From Bordetella parapertussis (GTDB lineage Bacteria > Pseudomonadota > Gammaproteobacteria > Burkholderiales > Burkholderiaceae_C): a DNA stretch of 30,378 bases. The stretch is taken from positions 1 to 30,378 of the forward strand of contig CAMCES010000020.1 in assembly GCA_945873925.1 (NCBI GenBank), given 5' to 3'. The position numbers and the translations under genes were made by a program. The notes below the pieces were generated by a model that did not search any database, had not been told where the DNA came from, and was given only the letters and a program-made list of their open reading frames with translations. Below, piece by piece: positions 7,522 to 14,796 of this stretch (position 1 is the stretch's first letter; every line of letters starts with the position of its first letter).

Positions 7522-9213
7522 TCAAGCATTGTCGTCGCTGATTTTGCTCAAGCGGTAACTCAGTTGTGGCCGCGTCAAACCCAGCAAGCGAGCGGCAGCC
7601 GAAATATTGCCATTACTGCGCTCCACAGCCTCTTGAATCAACATGTGTTCCAAGTTGTTCAAAGACAGCTTGCGTTCCACCAATTCATTTAACAAGGCCT
7701 GACCCTGGTTGGAACCCCCTTTGGCCAACCGTCCGGTTTTGCTGACCGTGCTGCCAGCTTGGTTGTCAGCTGGGCTGGGCAAAGCGGGGAACAAGCGCTC
7801 TACATCCACCCATTCGCCGTGGCCTGTGAGGATGACGCCACGTTCGATCAGGTTTTCCAATTCGCGCACATTGCCCGGCCAGTCATGGTGGCGCAATGCT
7901 TCCAAGGCTCGGTCGCTGAAACCGGCCAAGGCTTTGTTGTGCCGCTCGGAAAACCGCTGCAATAAATGCTGGGCCAAGACCTCAATGTCTTCGCCGCGTT
8001 CGCGCAAGGACGGCACGCGAATCGGGTACACATTCAAGCGGTACAGCAAGTCTTGTCGGAACTTGCCTTGGGCCACGGCCGCACTCAAATCGACGTTGGT
8101 GGCGGCCACCACGCGCACATTGACGCGCCGTGTGGCGGTGCCGCCCAAACGCTCCACCACACCATCCTGCAAAACCCGCAGCAACTTGGACTGCACGGGC
8201 AAAGGCAGTTCACCCAATTCATCCAACATCAAGGTGCCACCATCGGCACGCTCAAAACGTCCAGCCCGAGCCGACCCAGAGCCTGTGTAAGCGCCTTTTT
8301 CAGCACCAAACAATTCCGATTCGATCAAATCAGGCGGCAACGCAGCGCAGTTGATGGCGACAAAAGGTTGGCTGGCGCGGTCACTCAAGGCATGCAAGGC
8401 CCGTGCAAAACGCTCTTTGCCCACCCCGGTTTCACCAGTGAGTAACACCGTGACTTGGGTCCCAGCGGCTTTGCGCAACAACTCGGTGGCCGCCATGAAG
8501 CTTTTAGAACGCCCCAACAAGGGCCCCATGTCGTCTTCGGGGGGACGGTTGTCGCGCATCACCTCCACTTGTTCTTTCAAGTTTTGCAACTCGACCAGCA
8601 TGGCGTCAGGCGCGTAATCCGCCTCCATCTCGTCTCCATCGGGCCAATCGGCTTTGAAGCGACCTTCAATCAGGCAGTGGTCAAAGCCGCAGGCGGTGCA
8701 CTGTGTCTCTTTGAACAAAATGCGCCGACCAAAAAAAGCGCTGGTGTATCCCGTGGCATAACCCAACAACATCCAACACGCGGGATGGTCTTGCGAGCCA
8801 AAGTCACGCACATGGGTTTCCACTTCCCACGAATGGTCCCAACGAAAAAGACCTTCGAATTGGTTTTTCGCCATGTCTTGCGAAAACTTCAAAGGCGTGA
8901 CTTGCACCGCGCCCTCCAACATGTGCAATTGCGGCCCCACTGAAAACATGCTGAACATAGGGGCGTCTCCACGCACTTGACGCGCCAAGGCAGCGTCGCT
9001 CTCGCCCGCCGAATAACCGGTGCGCATCAGCAAGCGTCTGGTTTTTTCATGGCCAATGCTTTGCATCAGTTCACGACGCAAAGATCCCAGGGCTGCCGCG
9101 TGCAGCAACAACATGCGTTGCCCAGCCAACCAAATGCGGCCGTCGCTGCTGGAGAACTGCACCAAACGGCGCAAGTCTGCATCAGAAGGCAGTGGAGGCA
9201 AAGGGGTGCTCAT
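7522..9213 (-). CDS. dmpR: Sigma-54-dependent phenol-responsive activator, DmpR/MopR/AphR family
   Basis: A 563-residue regulator with an N-terminal sensor (XylR_N plus V4R, about 10-190), a linker coiled coil (about 205-220), an AAA+ domain (about 230-465) and a Fis-type HTH (about 520-560). Counting from the ATG at 9213, Cys146, Glu169, Cys172 and Cys180 match the zinc ligands of MopR (C155, E178, C181, C189) at a constant offset of 9. His97 and Trp125 match the phenol-hydroxyl-binding H106 and W134. The Walker A is GETGVGKE (260-267) and the Walker B is LMLDE. The sigma-54 contact loop reads GAYTGS (307-312) instead of GAFTGA. It probably senses phenols and activates the divergent promoter at 9453. 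A TTG start at 9264 is possible but less likely. Confidence 0.93.
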   Translation of the reverse strand: MSTPLPPLPSDADLRRLVQFSSSDGRIWLAGQRMLLLHAAALGSLRRELMQSIGHEKTRRLLMRTGYSAGESDAALARQVRGDAPMFSMFSVGPQLHMLEGAVQVTPLKFSQDMAKNQFEGLFRWDHSWEVETHVRDFGSQDHPACWMLLGYATGYTSAFFGRRILFKETQCTACGFDHCLIEGRFKADWPDGDEMEADYAPDAMLVELQNLKEQVEVMRDNRPPEDDMGPLLGRSKSFMAATELLRKAAGTQVTVLLTGETGVGKERFARALHALSDRASQPFVAINCAALPPDLIESELFGAEKGAYTGSGSARAGRFERADGGTLMLDELGELPLPVQSKLLRVLQDGVVERLGGTATRRVNVRVVAATNVDLSAAVAQGKFRQDLLYRLNVYPIRVPSLRERGEDIEVLAQHLLQRFSERHNKALAGFSDRALEALRHHDWPGNVRELENLIERGVILTGHGEWVDVERLFPALPSPADNQAGSTVSKTGRLAKGGSNQGQALLNELVERKLSLNNLEHMLIQEAVERSNGNISAAARLLGLTRPQLSYRLSKISDDNA

Positions 9214-9275
9214 GCAGAAATTATCGAGATAAACACAAACTTTGTGGCCAAGGGTTAGCCCCAATCCAGCTCAAC

Positions 9276-9291
9276 TTCATCAAATGATGAA
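9276..9291 (+). promoter_or_regulatory. Putative DmpR-type upstream activating sequence 1
   Basis: TTCATCAAATGATGAA is a perfect 7-bp inverted repeat with a 2-bp centre. It is very close to the TTGATCAA-type dyads bound by DmpR/XylR-family activators, differing at one symmetric position in each arm. It lies about 170 bases upstream of the -24 element, which suits looping by a sigma-54 activator. Confidence 0.65.
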
Positions 9292-9303
9292 CATAAAAAC
9301 GCA

Positions 9304-9322
9304 TGATTTCATGAAAAAATCA
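9304..9322 (+). promoter_or_regulatory. Putative second activator-binding dyad
   Basis: TGATTT (9304-9309) and AAATCA (9317-9322) form an inverted repeat around a core that itself contains the 10-bp palindrome TTTCATGAAA (9307-9316). The centre is about 29-30 bases (close to three helical turns) from that of the first dyad, as expected for tandem UAS sites of this regulator family. The match to the consensus is weaker than for the first dyad. Confidence 0.45.
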
Positions 9323-9366
9323 CTTTTAAAACCCCGTTTTTCAAAGACAAAGTAGGAATTTCGTAT

Positions 9367-9380
9367 TTTGGGAACCCAAA
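9367..9380 (+). promoter_or_regulatory. Inverted repeat TTTGGG-AA-CCCAAA, possible operator
   Basis: A perfect 6-bp dyad with a 2-bp centre, between the presumed UAS sites and the promoter. It does not resemble the DmpR sites and has no T-tract, so it is not an obvious terminator. It could be an operator for the GntR/FCD regulator encoded next door; the protein is not identified by sequence alone. Confidence 0.35.
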
Positions 9381-9418
9381 CAACTCAAATGGAAGGGCTT
9401 TTATTGGTGAAAACCCTG

Positions 9419-9432
9419 TTTTATCGATAAAA
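9419..9432 (+). promoter_or_regulatory. Palindrome TTTTATCGATAAAA just upstream of the sigma-54 promoter
   Basis: A perfect 14-bp palindrome, nested in a looser repeat CTGTTTT (9416-9422) / AAAACAG (9431-9437). It ends 20 bases before the -24 element, where a bound protein could block looping or bend DNA. It is a candidate repressor operator; an IHF site with a clear consensus was not found. Confidence 0.35.
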
Positions 9433-9452
9433 AACAGCTTGTTTTGAGAAGT

Positions 9453-9468
9453 TGGCGCAATCTGTGCT
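9453..9468 (+). promoter_or_regulatory. Sigma-54 (-24/-12) promoter of the phenol operon
   Basis: TGGCGCAATCTGTGCT has the invariant GG (9454-9455) and GC (9466-9467) exactly 12 bases apart, as in the TGGCAC-N5-TTGCW consensus. It is preceded by T as in many Po/Pu-type promoters. The transcription start should fall near 9478, about 20 bases before the dmpK ATG. It faces the catabolic operon and lies divergent to a sigma-54 activator gene. Confidence 0.85.
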
Positions 9469-9498
9469 GATAGACCATGTCATCAAAACGAGGTTGCC

Positions 9499-9765
9499 AT
9501 GTCATCACAACCATTCTCTGCCGCCACAACGACTGCCGAAGAGTCGCCCGTGCTGCACCGCAAATTTGTTCGCGTCACCAGTCCCCAGGACAGCGAATTT
9601 GTCCAATTCGAGTTCGCCATCGGCTGGCCCGACTTGAGCGCCGAGTTAACGCTGAAACGCGATCAATTTGATGAGTTTTGCAAAAAACACCAAGTCGAAT
9701 TTCTGGGCCCTGAAGACGAACGCGCCCCTTCCCTCAACGACCTTCGCAACACGGAGACACCATGA
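9499..9765 (+). CDS. dmpK: Phenol hydroxylase assembly component DmpK
   Basis: An 88-residue protein of the phenol hydroxylase P0/DmpK family. Typical segments are HRKFVRVT near residue 20, FVQFEFAIGWPDLSAELTL in the middle and FDEFCKKHQVEFL late. DmpK is not needed for turnover in vitro but helps produce active hydroxylase, probably by aiding iron loading of DmpN. It is the first gene after the sigma-54 promoter and overlaps dmpL as ATGA. An in-frame AGG (9489-9491) upstream of the ATG serves as a modest ribosome-binding site. Confidence 0.9.
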   Translation: MSSQPFSAATTTAEESPVLHRKFVRVTSPQDSEFVQFEFAIGWPDLSAELTLKRDQFDEFCKKHQVEFLGPEDERAPSLNDLRNTETP

Positions 9766-10757
9766 CCGTCGACCTGCAAGCCCGGGAAATCCAACCCCTG
9801 CGCAACACGTTTTCACACGTCGCCCGCTATGTCGGGGACGACAAACCGGCCACGCGCTACCAAGAAGCCACCTTCGGTGCCCAAGCCACCAGCAACTTTC
9901 ACTACCGCCCCACTTGGGACCCCGAGTACGAGTTGTTTGACGCTTCTCGCTCCAAGGTGGTGTTGGCCGATTGGTATGTGTTGAAAGACCCGCGCCAGTT
10001 TTATTACGGCACCTGGACCATGGCCCGCGCCCGTCAACAAGACGCGATGGAGTCGAGTTACCAATTCGTGGAGTCGCGCGACCTGATCAACAAAATGCCT
10101 GACGACCTGCGCGACAAAGTATGCCAAGTCATCATCCCCATTCGCCATGTGGCTTGGGGCGGCAACATGAACAACTGCATGATCGCCGCCTATGGCTATG
10201 GCACGGCCTTGACCGCACCCGCCAGCTTGCATGCCATGGACGAACTGGGCGTGGCCCAGTACATCACCCGCTTGGGTTTGGCCTTGGACGAACCCAGTGT
10301 GCTTGATGCTGGCAAAGAAGCTTGGCTGAAGGCGCCGCAATGGCAGGCCTTGCGTCATTTGGTGGAAGACAGTTTTGTGGTGCGCGATCCGTTTGAAATT
10401 TTTGTCGCGCAAAACCTGGCCATCGACGGCTTGCTCTACCCCTTGATCTTTGGACATTTCATTGACGACCATGTGGCTTTGAGCGGTGGTACTGCGGTGT
10501 CCATGCTGAGTGCCTTCATGGTCGAGTGGCACGAAGAGTCCAACCGCTGGGTGGATGCCGTGGTGAAAACCGCAGCGGCTGAATCCGAGGCCAACAAAGC
10601 ACTCATCAACGAATGGACACAAGCCTGGTCCCAACGCATGCATGACGCCTTGGTGCCAATTGCGCAGATGGCGCTGGGTGACAAAGGTGCGTCCACCTTG
10701 GAAGACGTGTTCACGCAATTCCAAGCCCGTTGCAAAAAACTGGGCCTGAGCGCCTGA
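9762..10757 (+). CDS. dmpL: Phenol hydroxylase beta subunit DmpL (P1)
   Basis: A 331-residue beta subunit of the oxygenase core, belonging to the ferritin-like TmoE/DmpL family. It packs against DmpN and carries no iron. Recognisable stretches are TWDPEYELFDASRSKVVLADWYVLKDPRQFYYGTW in the first third (positions about 47-86), the central AWGGNMNNCMIAAYGYGTALTAPA, and LLYPLIFGHFIDDHVALSGG. Length is standard. It is coupled to dmpK by a 4-base overlap and precedes dmpM by 21 bases. Confidence 0.95.
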   Translation: MTVDLQAREIQPLRNTFSHVARYVGDDKPATRYQEATFGAQATSNFHYRPTWDPEYELFDASRSKVVLADWYVLKDPRQFYYGTWTMARARQQDAMESSYQFVESRDLINKMPDDLRDKVCQVIIPIRHVAWGGNMNNCMIAAYGYGTALTAPASLHAMDELGVAQYITRLGLALDEPSVLDAGKEAWLKAPQWQALRHLVEDSFVVRDPFEIFVAQNLAIDGLLYPLIFGHFIDDHVALSGGTAVSMLSAFMVEWHEESNRWVDAVVKTAAAESEANKALINEWTQAWSQRMHDALVPIAQMALGDKGASTLEDVFTQFQARCKKLGLSA

Positions 10758-10778
10758 GCACCCTATCAAGGAACTGTC

Positions 10779-11048
10779 ATGTCCAACGTTTTCATCGCAT
10801 TCCAAGTCAACGAGGAATCCCGTCCGGTGGTGGATGCCATCTTGGCCGACAACCCCAACGCCACCGCCGTGTACTCACCTGGCTTGGTGAAGATTGACGC
10901 GCCCAACTCCTTGGTCATCAAACGCGAAACCATTGAAGAGCAGTTGGGTCAACGCTACGACTTGCAACAAATGCAAGTCAATTTGGTGACCTTGTCGGGC
11001 CATATCGATGAAGACGATGACCAGTTCACCTTGAGCTGGAACCACTGA
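10779..11048 (+). CDS. dmpM: Phenol hydroxylase effector (coupling) protein DmpM (P2)
   Basis: An 89-residue MmoB/DmpM-type effector without cofactor, which binds the hydroxylase and tunes the di-iron site and oxygen use. Family features are the N-terminal NVFIAFQVNEESRPVVDAI, the central SPGLVKIDAPNSLVIKRE and LVTLSGHIDEDDDQFTLSWNH at the end. An AAGGA site lies just upstream at 10769-10773. In standard clusters dmpN follows directly; here the next gene is a degenerate dmpN paralogue. Confidence 0.95.
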   Translation: MSNVFIAFQVNEESRPVVDAILADNPNATAVYSPGLVKIDAPNSLVIKRETIEEQLGQRYDLQQMQVNLVTLSGHIDEDDDQFTLSWNH

Positions 11049-11064
11049 AACACAGGTCTTCAAG

Positions 11065-12516
11065 ATGGACACCACGGTCAAACACCCTGCCATGAACCGC
11101 ACCCAACGCCTGCTAGCCCTGACCCGCGATTTGGCTTGGCCCGTCAGCCAGCCCGATGCAGTGTTTCCAGCGCGAAGCCTGGAAGGTATCCGCATCCATG
11201 ATTGGTCGGCACTGCGTCAACCCTTGCAACCCACGCTGGAACAGTATTGGAAATTGCAAGGCGACAAAGACAAACGTCTGTATGCCATCACCGATGCCTT
11301 TGCGCAAAACAACGGCCAACTCGGCCTCTCGGATGCGCGGTATGCGAATGCCATCAAGCTGCTGTTGCAGGCCTTCACCCCCATCGAGTACAGCGCCCAC
11401 CGTGGTTATGCCCGTGTTGCACGCCAGCTGGGTCTGACGGATGCCGCATTCCAGTCGGCTGATCATTTGCGACACCACCAAGTTGAAATCCACGCGACCT
11501 CGCATTTCAACAAGTATTTCAACGGCATGCACAGCTTCACCGAATGGTTTGACCACCATTGGATGCTGTCAGTGGCCAAGTCCTATGCCGATGATTTGCA
11601 AAGCGCTGGTCCATTTGAGTTTTTGGTGGCCACGGCCGTGGGCTACAACACCATCATCAGCAACACCTTGCATGTGGCCTTCATGTCAGCGGCTGCCGAC
11701 AACGGTGACATGTCCACGTCCAGTGCAGGCCTCACAGCGCAGTCCGACAAAGTGCGTCACCAAGTGGCCGGTCAAGCTTTGGTGGCTTTTCTGGTTCAGC
11801 AAGATCCTGCCAACTTGCGCCTGGTGCAAGCCTGGATCGACAAATGGTTTTGGCGCAGCGTGCGCCTGAGCAGTTTGGTGGCCGTGATGCAAGACTACAT
11901 GCTGCCCTACCACAGCCACAGCTGGCTGGAAGTGTGGGCCATGCATGTGGCACAACCCCTGGCCAAAGTGTTTGACGCTTGGAAATCCTTGGGTCTGACC
12001 TTGCCCCGCCATTGGCAGCAAGCCAACGAGCAACAAGCCCATGTCAGTCACCAAACATGGCTGCGTTTGTGCCGCTACAGCGCAGCTTTGCCCCTGCACG
12101 TGTGGGCCCCGAATGCCGCTGCACTGAATTGGCTGAGTGAGAAATACCCCGGCACCTTTGACGCCCTGTTCCGCCCGCACATGATGGGCTTGGGACACCA
12201 AGTGGCCCACGGCCAGCGCCCGCAAGAAACCACCGCACCGGTGTTGTGCGGCACGTGTCAACTGCCTGTGCCTGGCATGGATGGTGCACAAGCACTTGCA
12301 CAAGCCAGCACCCTGAAAGGTCGCTGTTTTTGCAGCCTGCCTTGTCAACATATTTTCAACCTCGATGCCGACAAACACAGTGCGCAAGCTGCCAGCAGTG
12401 CCCAACGCCACGGCTGGCGCCTGCCCGCTTCACAAGCTGCTGACAGTGGTTTGTTTGACGGCTCACAAGACGAACACAACTTTGAAGAATGGAATGGTGG
12501 AGCGCAGCATCCTTGA
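11065..12516 (+). CDS. Degenerate DmpN paralogue: hydroxylase alpha-like protein lacking most di-iron ligands, YHS domain retained
   Basis: A 483-residue homologue of the dmpN product encoded at 17792, uninterrupted by stops. The shared scaffold is clear: KDKRLYAITDAFAQNNGQLG, FNKYFNGMHS and IDKWFWR...MQDYMLP. In the true DmpN the iron ligands are E110, E140, H143, E201, E235 and H238. Here E108 and both histidines (H137, H232) remain, but the three other glutamates are H134 (CAT, 11464), N195 (AAC, 11647) and K229 (AAA, 11749). Oxygen activation at a normal di-iron site is therefore unlikely. The C-terminal YHS-type cysteines C395, C398, C423 and C427 are kept, and about 30 residues after them are missing. 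Its role is unknown: assembly, regulation or a substitute subunit are possible. The start site is weakly supported; Met10 at 11092 is an alternative. Confidence 0.85.
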   Translation: MDTTVKHPAMNRTQRLLALTRDLAWPVSQPDAVFPARSLEGIRIHDWSALRQPLQPTLEQYWKLQGDKDKRLYAITDAFAQNNGQLGLSDARYANAIKLLLQAFTPIEYSAHRGYARVARQLGLTDAAFQSADHLRHHQVEIHATSHFNKYFNGMHSFTEWFDHHWMLSVAKSYADDLQSAGPFEFLVATAVGYNTIISNTLHVAFMSAAADNGDMSTSSAGLTAQSDKVRHQVAGQALVAFLVQQDPANLRLVQAWIDKWFWRSVRLSSLVAVMQDYMLPYHSHSWLEVWAMHVAQPLAKVFDAWKSLGLTLPRHWQQANEQQAHVSHQTWLRLCRYSAALPLHVWAPNAAALNWLSEKYPGTFDALFRPHMMGLGHQVAHGQRPQETTAPVLCGTCQLPVPGMDGAQALAQASTLKGRCFCSLPCQHIFNLDADKHSAQAASSAQRHGWRLPASQAADSGLFDGSQDEHNFEEWNGGAQHP

Positions 12517-12610
12517 AGCGACACACCAAACTTTCACGCGGGTTGCTAGCCCACATTCGCGTGTCATGGCCAGTTATTGGGCTCAAGAAACAAACAGGAG
12601 ACTCGTTCAC
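12517..12610 (+). other. Intergenic spacer before the transporter genes, with an imperfect hairpin
   Basis: The 94-base gap holds the inverted repeat CACGCG (12535-12540) / CGCGTG (12558-12563) with a 17-base loop that includes GGG...CCC. No T-run follows, so it is not a classic terminator. It could be a processing or attenuation hairpin between the hydroxylase and transporter segments. A good AGGAG ribosome-binding site (12596-12600) precedes the next gene. Confidence 0.35.
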
Positions 12611-13861
12611 ATGAAACACAAATTCATTCTTGCATTCGGCTTGGTAGCTGCTGCAGGCTTCAGCGTCAGTGCGCAAGCGCAAGACCGTTGCGGCATGAGC
12701 AACGGCAAAAAAGCCACTGGCGAACCCATTCAAATTGGTGCCATCGTGGGTAAAACCGGCCCTGAAGATTTCTCTTCTGCCGCCCGTTCTGCCGAGGCTT
12801 ATTTCAAATGTGTGAATGCCAACGGTGGCATCAATGGCCGTCCTGTGAACTACACGGTTCAAGACGACGCATGGAACCCTGAAGTGGCAGCACAAGCGGC
12901 TTCCAAATTGGTGAAAGACACCAAGGTGGTGGGCATGGTTGGTTCCACCTCCTTCGTGGAATGCGGTGCCAACAACAAACTGTACGAACAAGAAGGCGTG
13001 GCTGTGGTGGCTGGTGTAGGCGTGCCTCGTGCATGCTTCTATGGCAAAAACTATGCGCCTTTCAACCAAGGTCCTCGCCAATCCACCATCAGCGCTGCCA
13101 TGTACATCGCTGACACCTTCAAGCTGAAAAACATCACCTGTATCGCCCCCGGCATTCCCGGTTTTGGCGACTGGGTGTGTGGCGGCGTGGAGAGCTGGGG
13201 CAAAGCCAACGGCGTGACCGTCAAGCAAGTGATTTTCGATCCAGGTCAACTCGACGGCAACGCCATCGTCTTGCAAGCACAAGCTTCCAAGCCTGACGGC
13301 ATCGTGTTGGGCATGCCCCGCGGCATGATGCTGCCCATCCTGACCGCTGCTGAACAGCAAGACATGGGCAAGTCCATCAAATGGGGTCTGCCAACATCGG
13401 CTTACCACACCGAAATGCCCAAAGCGGCTGGCAAGTACTGGGATGGCAAGTTGTATGTCCACATGGAACTCGAACCCCTGGACAAAGACGGTGCCGACAC
13501 CAAAAACTGGTTGGCAGTGATGGCCAAGTACGGCAACAAGAAAGACCCGATCGACTCTTTCTCACAAGCTGGTTATTTGTCTGCACAAGTGGCCACCAAC
13601 GCCATGTTGGGCATCAAAGGCGACATCGACCGAAAAGCTTTCTTGAACGCTGCTCGCGGCATCAAGAACGTAAAAACAGACATGCTGTGCGCCCCTTGGT
13701 ACTTCGGTGAAGGTGAGCGTCACCAAGCCAACCACAACGGTCGCGTGGCTTTGTTGACAGGCGGTGGCTTCAAGCTGCAAACCGCCAATTGCTTCCAAGC
13801 CAAGGATGCTGATTTGGCCGATGTCTTGGCCTATGAAGCCAAAACAGGCGTGGCCAAGTAA
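12611..13861 (+). CDS. Branched-chain amino acid-type ABC transporter, periplasmic substrate-binding protein (LivK-like)
   Basis: A 416-residue periplasmic binding protein of the HAAT family (Peripla_BP_6). A signal peptide is clear: MKHK, a hydrophobic core, and a predicted cut after SAQAQ at about residue 24. The mature protein begins with the IGAIVGKTGPE strand and contains FKCVNANGGINGRPV, VGSTSFVECGANN and the hinge stretch ITCIAPGIPGFGDWVCGG. The ATG at 12611 was chosen for the signal peptide and for AGGAG 10 bases upstream. Homologues of this family also bind aromatic acids such as benzoate or hydroxybenzoate, so in this operon the ligand is probably an aromatic compound, but the sequence does not say which. 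Confidence 0.9.
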   Translation: MKHKFILAFGLVAAAGFSVSAQAQDRCGMSNGKKATGEPIQIGAIVGKTGPEDFSSAARSAEAYFKCVNANGGINGRPVNYTVQDDAWNPEVAAQAASKLVKDTKVVGMVGSTSFVECGANNKLYEQEGVAVVAGVGVPRACFYGKNYAPFNQGPRQSTISAAMYIADTFKLKNITCIAPGIPGFGDWVCGGVESWGKANGVTVKQVIFDPGQLDGNAIVLQAQASKPDGIVLGMPRGMMLPILTAAEQQDMGKSIKWGLPTSAYHTEMPKAAGKYWDGKLYVHMELEPLDKDGADTKNWLAVMAKYGNKKDPIDSFSQAGYLSAQVATNAMLGIKGDIDRKAFLNAARGIKNVKTDMLCAPWYFGEGERHQANHNGRVALLTGGGFKLQTANCFQAKDADLADVLAYEAKTGVAK

Positions 13862-13890
13862 GCGCACGTCCACTCTAAAAAACTGAAACC

Positions 13891-14775
13891 ATGGAAACCC
13901 TGCTTCCCTTTCTTGTTGTCGGCATCAGTGTTGGCGCGGTGTATGCACTCTCAGGCGTGGGCTTGGTGGTGCTCTACCGAGCCAGCGGTGTGGTGAATTT
14001 CGCCTACGGTGCACTTGGCGGTTTGGCCGCCATGGTCTGCTGGCAAGTCATCGACCTGGAATACGCCGATTGGATGGGATGGGTCGCAGGTGTTTTCGTG
14101 GCGACGTTTTTGTCATGGGCTTATGGGCGCTTCATCGCGCCCAGCCTGACCCACCAAGACCGCATCGTGCGGGCCATGGCCACCCTGGGTTTTGCCTTGA
14201 TGGTGATGGGCATGGCGCAATGGTATTGGGGAGACGATCCCCGTCGCTTGGTATTGCCCACCGACAGTGGTGGACTCGAATTTGACGGTCGCCGCCTGAT
14301 CAGCTACACGCGTTTGCTGGCTTTGGTGTTGGCGACGACCATGACCATCAGCATGTTGTGGCTGCTGGCCAAAACCCCTTTGGGCTTGCGCATGCGCGCC
14401 CTGCAAAGCAACCGCGTGCTCAGCGGTTTATTGGGTGTGCGCGTTAAAAACGTCGACACCTGGGCTTGGACGATCGCCGGTGTGTTTGCTGGCATCACCG
14501 GCTTGTTCATGGGCAACATGGTGCGCTTGAACCCTACCGTCCTCACATTCTTGGTCATCCCCGCGATGGCCGCTGCCGTGGTCGGTCGCTTGGTGTCCTT
14601 GCCCATGACCGTGCTGGGTGGTTTGCTGATTGGCGTGATTGAAGCCCTCACCACCTTGTTGCCGCAAATTTCTCGCTATGGCTCGGCCACCGGTTTTGTC
14701 GTGGCCATCTTGGCCATCTTGTGGCAGCAACGCAAAGGCATTGGCTTGTCACGTGACAACAGCCATCTCGAATAA
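13891..14775 (+). CDS. HAAT-family ABC transporter permease, LivH-like
   Basis: A 294-residue inner-membrane permease with about eight membrane helices. The start METLLPFLVVGISVGAVYAL and the following VNFAYGALGGLAAMVCW are typical of LivH (the 'hGaxY.L..GL..iyG....NFAhG' pattern). Later LGVRVKNVDTWAWTIAG and AAAVVGRLVSLPMTVLGGLLIGVIEAL are characteristic of the family. It is the third-last transporter-type gene before the ATPases and is encoded 29 bases after the binding protein. Confidence 0.92.
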   Translation: METLLPFLVVGISVGAVYALSGVGLVVLYRASGVVNFAYGALGGLAAMVCWQVIDLEYADWMGWVAGVFVATFLSWAYGRFIAPSLTHQDRIVRAMATLGFALMVMGMAQWYWGDDPRRLVLPTDSGGLEFDGRRLISYTRLLALVLATTMTISMLWLLAKTPLGLRMRALQSNRVLSGLLGVRVKNVDTWAWTIAGVFAGITGLFMGNMVRLNPTVLTFLVIPAMAAAVVGRLVSLPMTVLGGLLIGVIEALTTLLPQISRYGSATGFVVAILAILWQQRKGIGLSRDNSHLE

Positions 14776-14796
14776 ACCCGTTTCACAGAACAACCC

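Noticed and set aside
9214..9264. TTG start at 9264 for the DmpR-type activator
   Set aside because: The extra 17 residues (MGLTLGHKVCVYLDNFC) do not resemble the family N-terminus; ATG at 9213 gives the expected beginning, although a strong ribosome-binding site is lacking for both.
9813..10805. Long open frame (330 codons) on the minus strand opposite dmpL
   Set aside because: Its composition is Gly/His/Gln-rich without any domain pattern, and it lies wholly opposite a well-supported gene; it is a shadow of high-GC codon use.
12567..12583. Possible second sigma-54 promoter (TGGC ... GGGCT) in front of the transporter genes
   Set aside because: The GG to GC distance is 13 instead of the required 12 bases, and the -12 part is poor; spacing of sigma-54 promoters is strict.
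12365..12610. N-terminal extension of the substrate-binding protein gene into the dmpN paralogue (in-frame start at 12365)
   Set aside because: It would put about 80 residues before a textbook signal peptide; the ATG at 12611 with AGGAG upstream is far better.
12356..13462. Long minus-strand frame opposite the end of the dmpN paralogue and the binding protein
   Set aside because: It spans the antisense of two genes and an intergenic gap, has no family resemblance and no ribosome-binding site.
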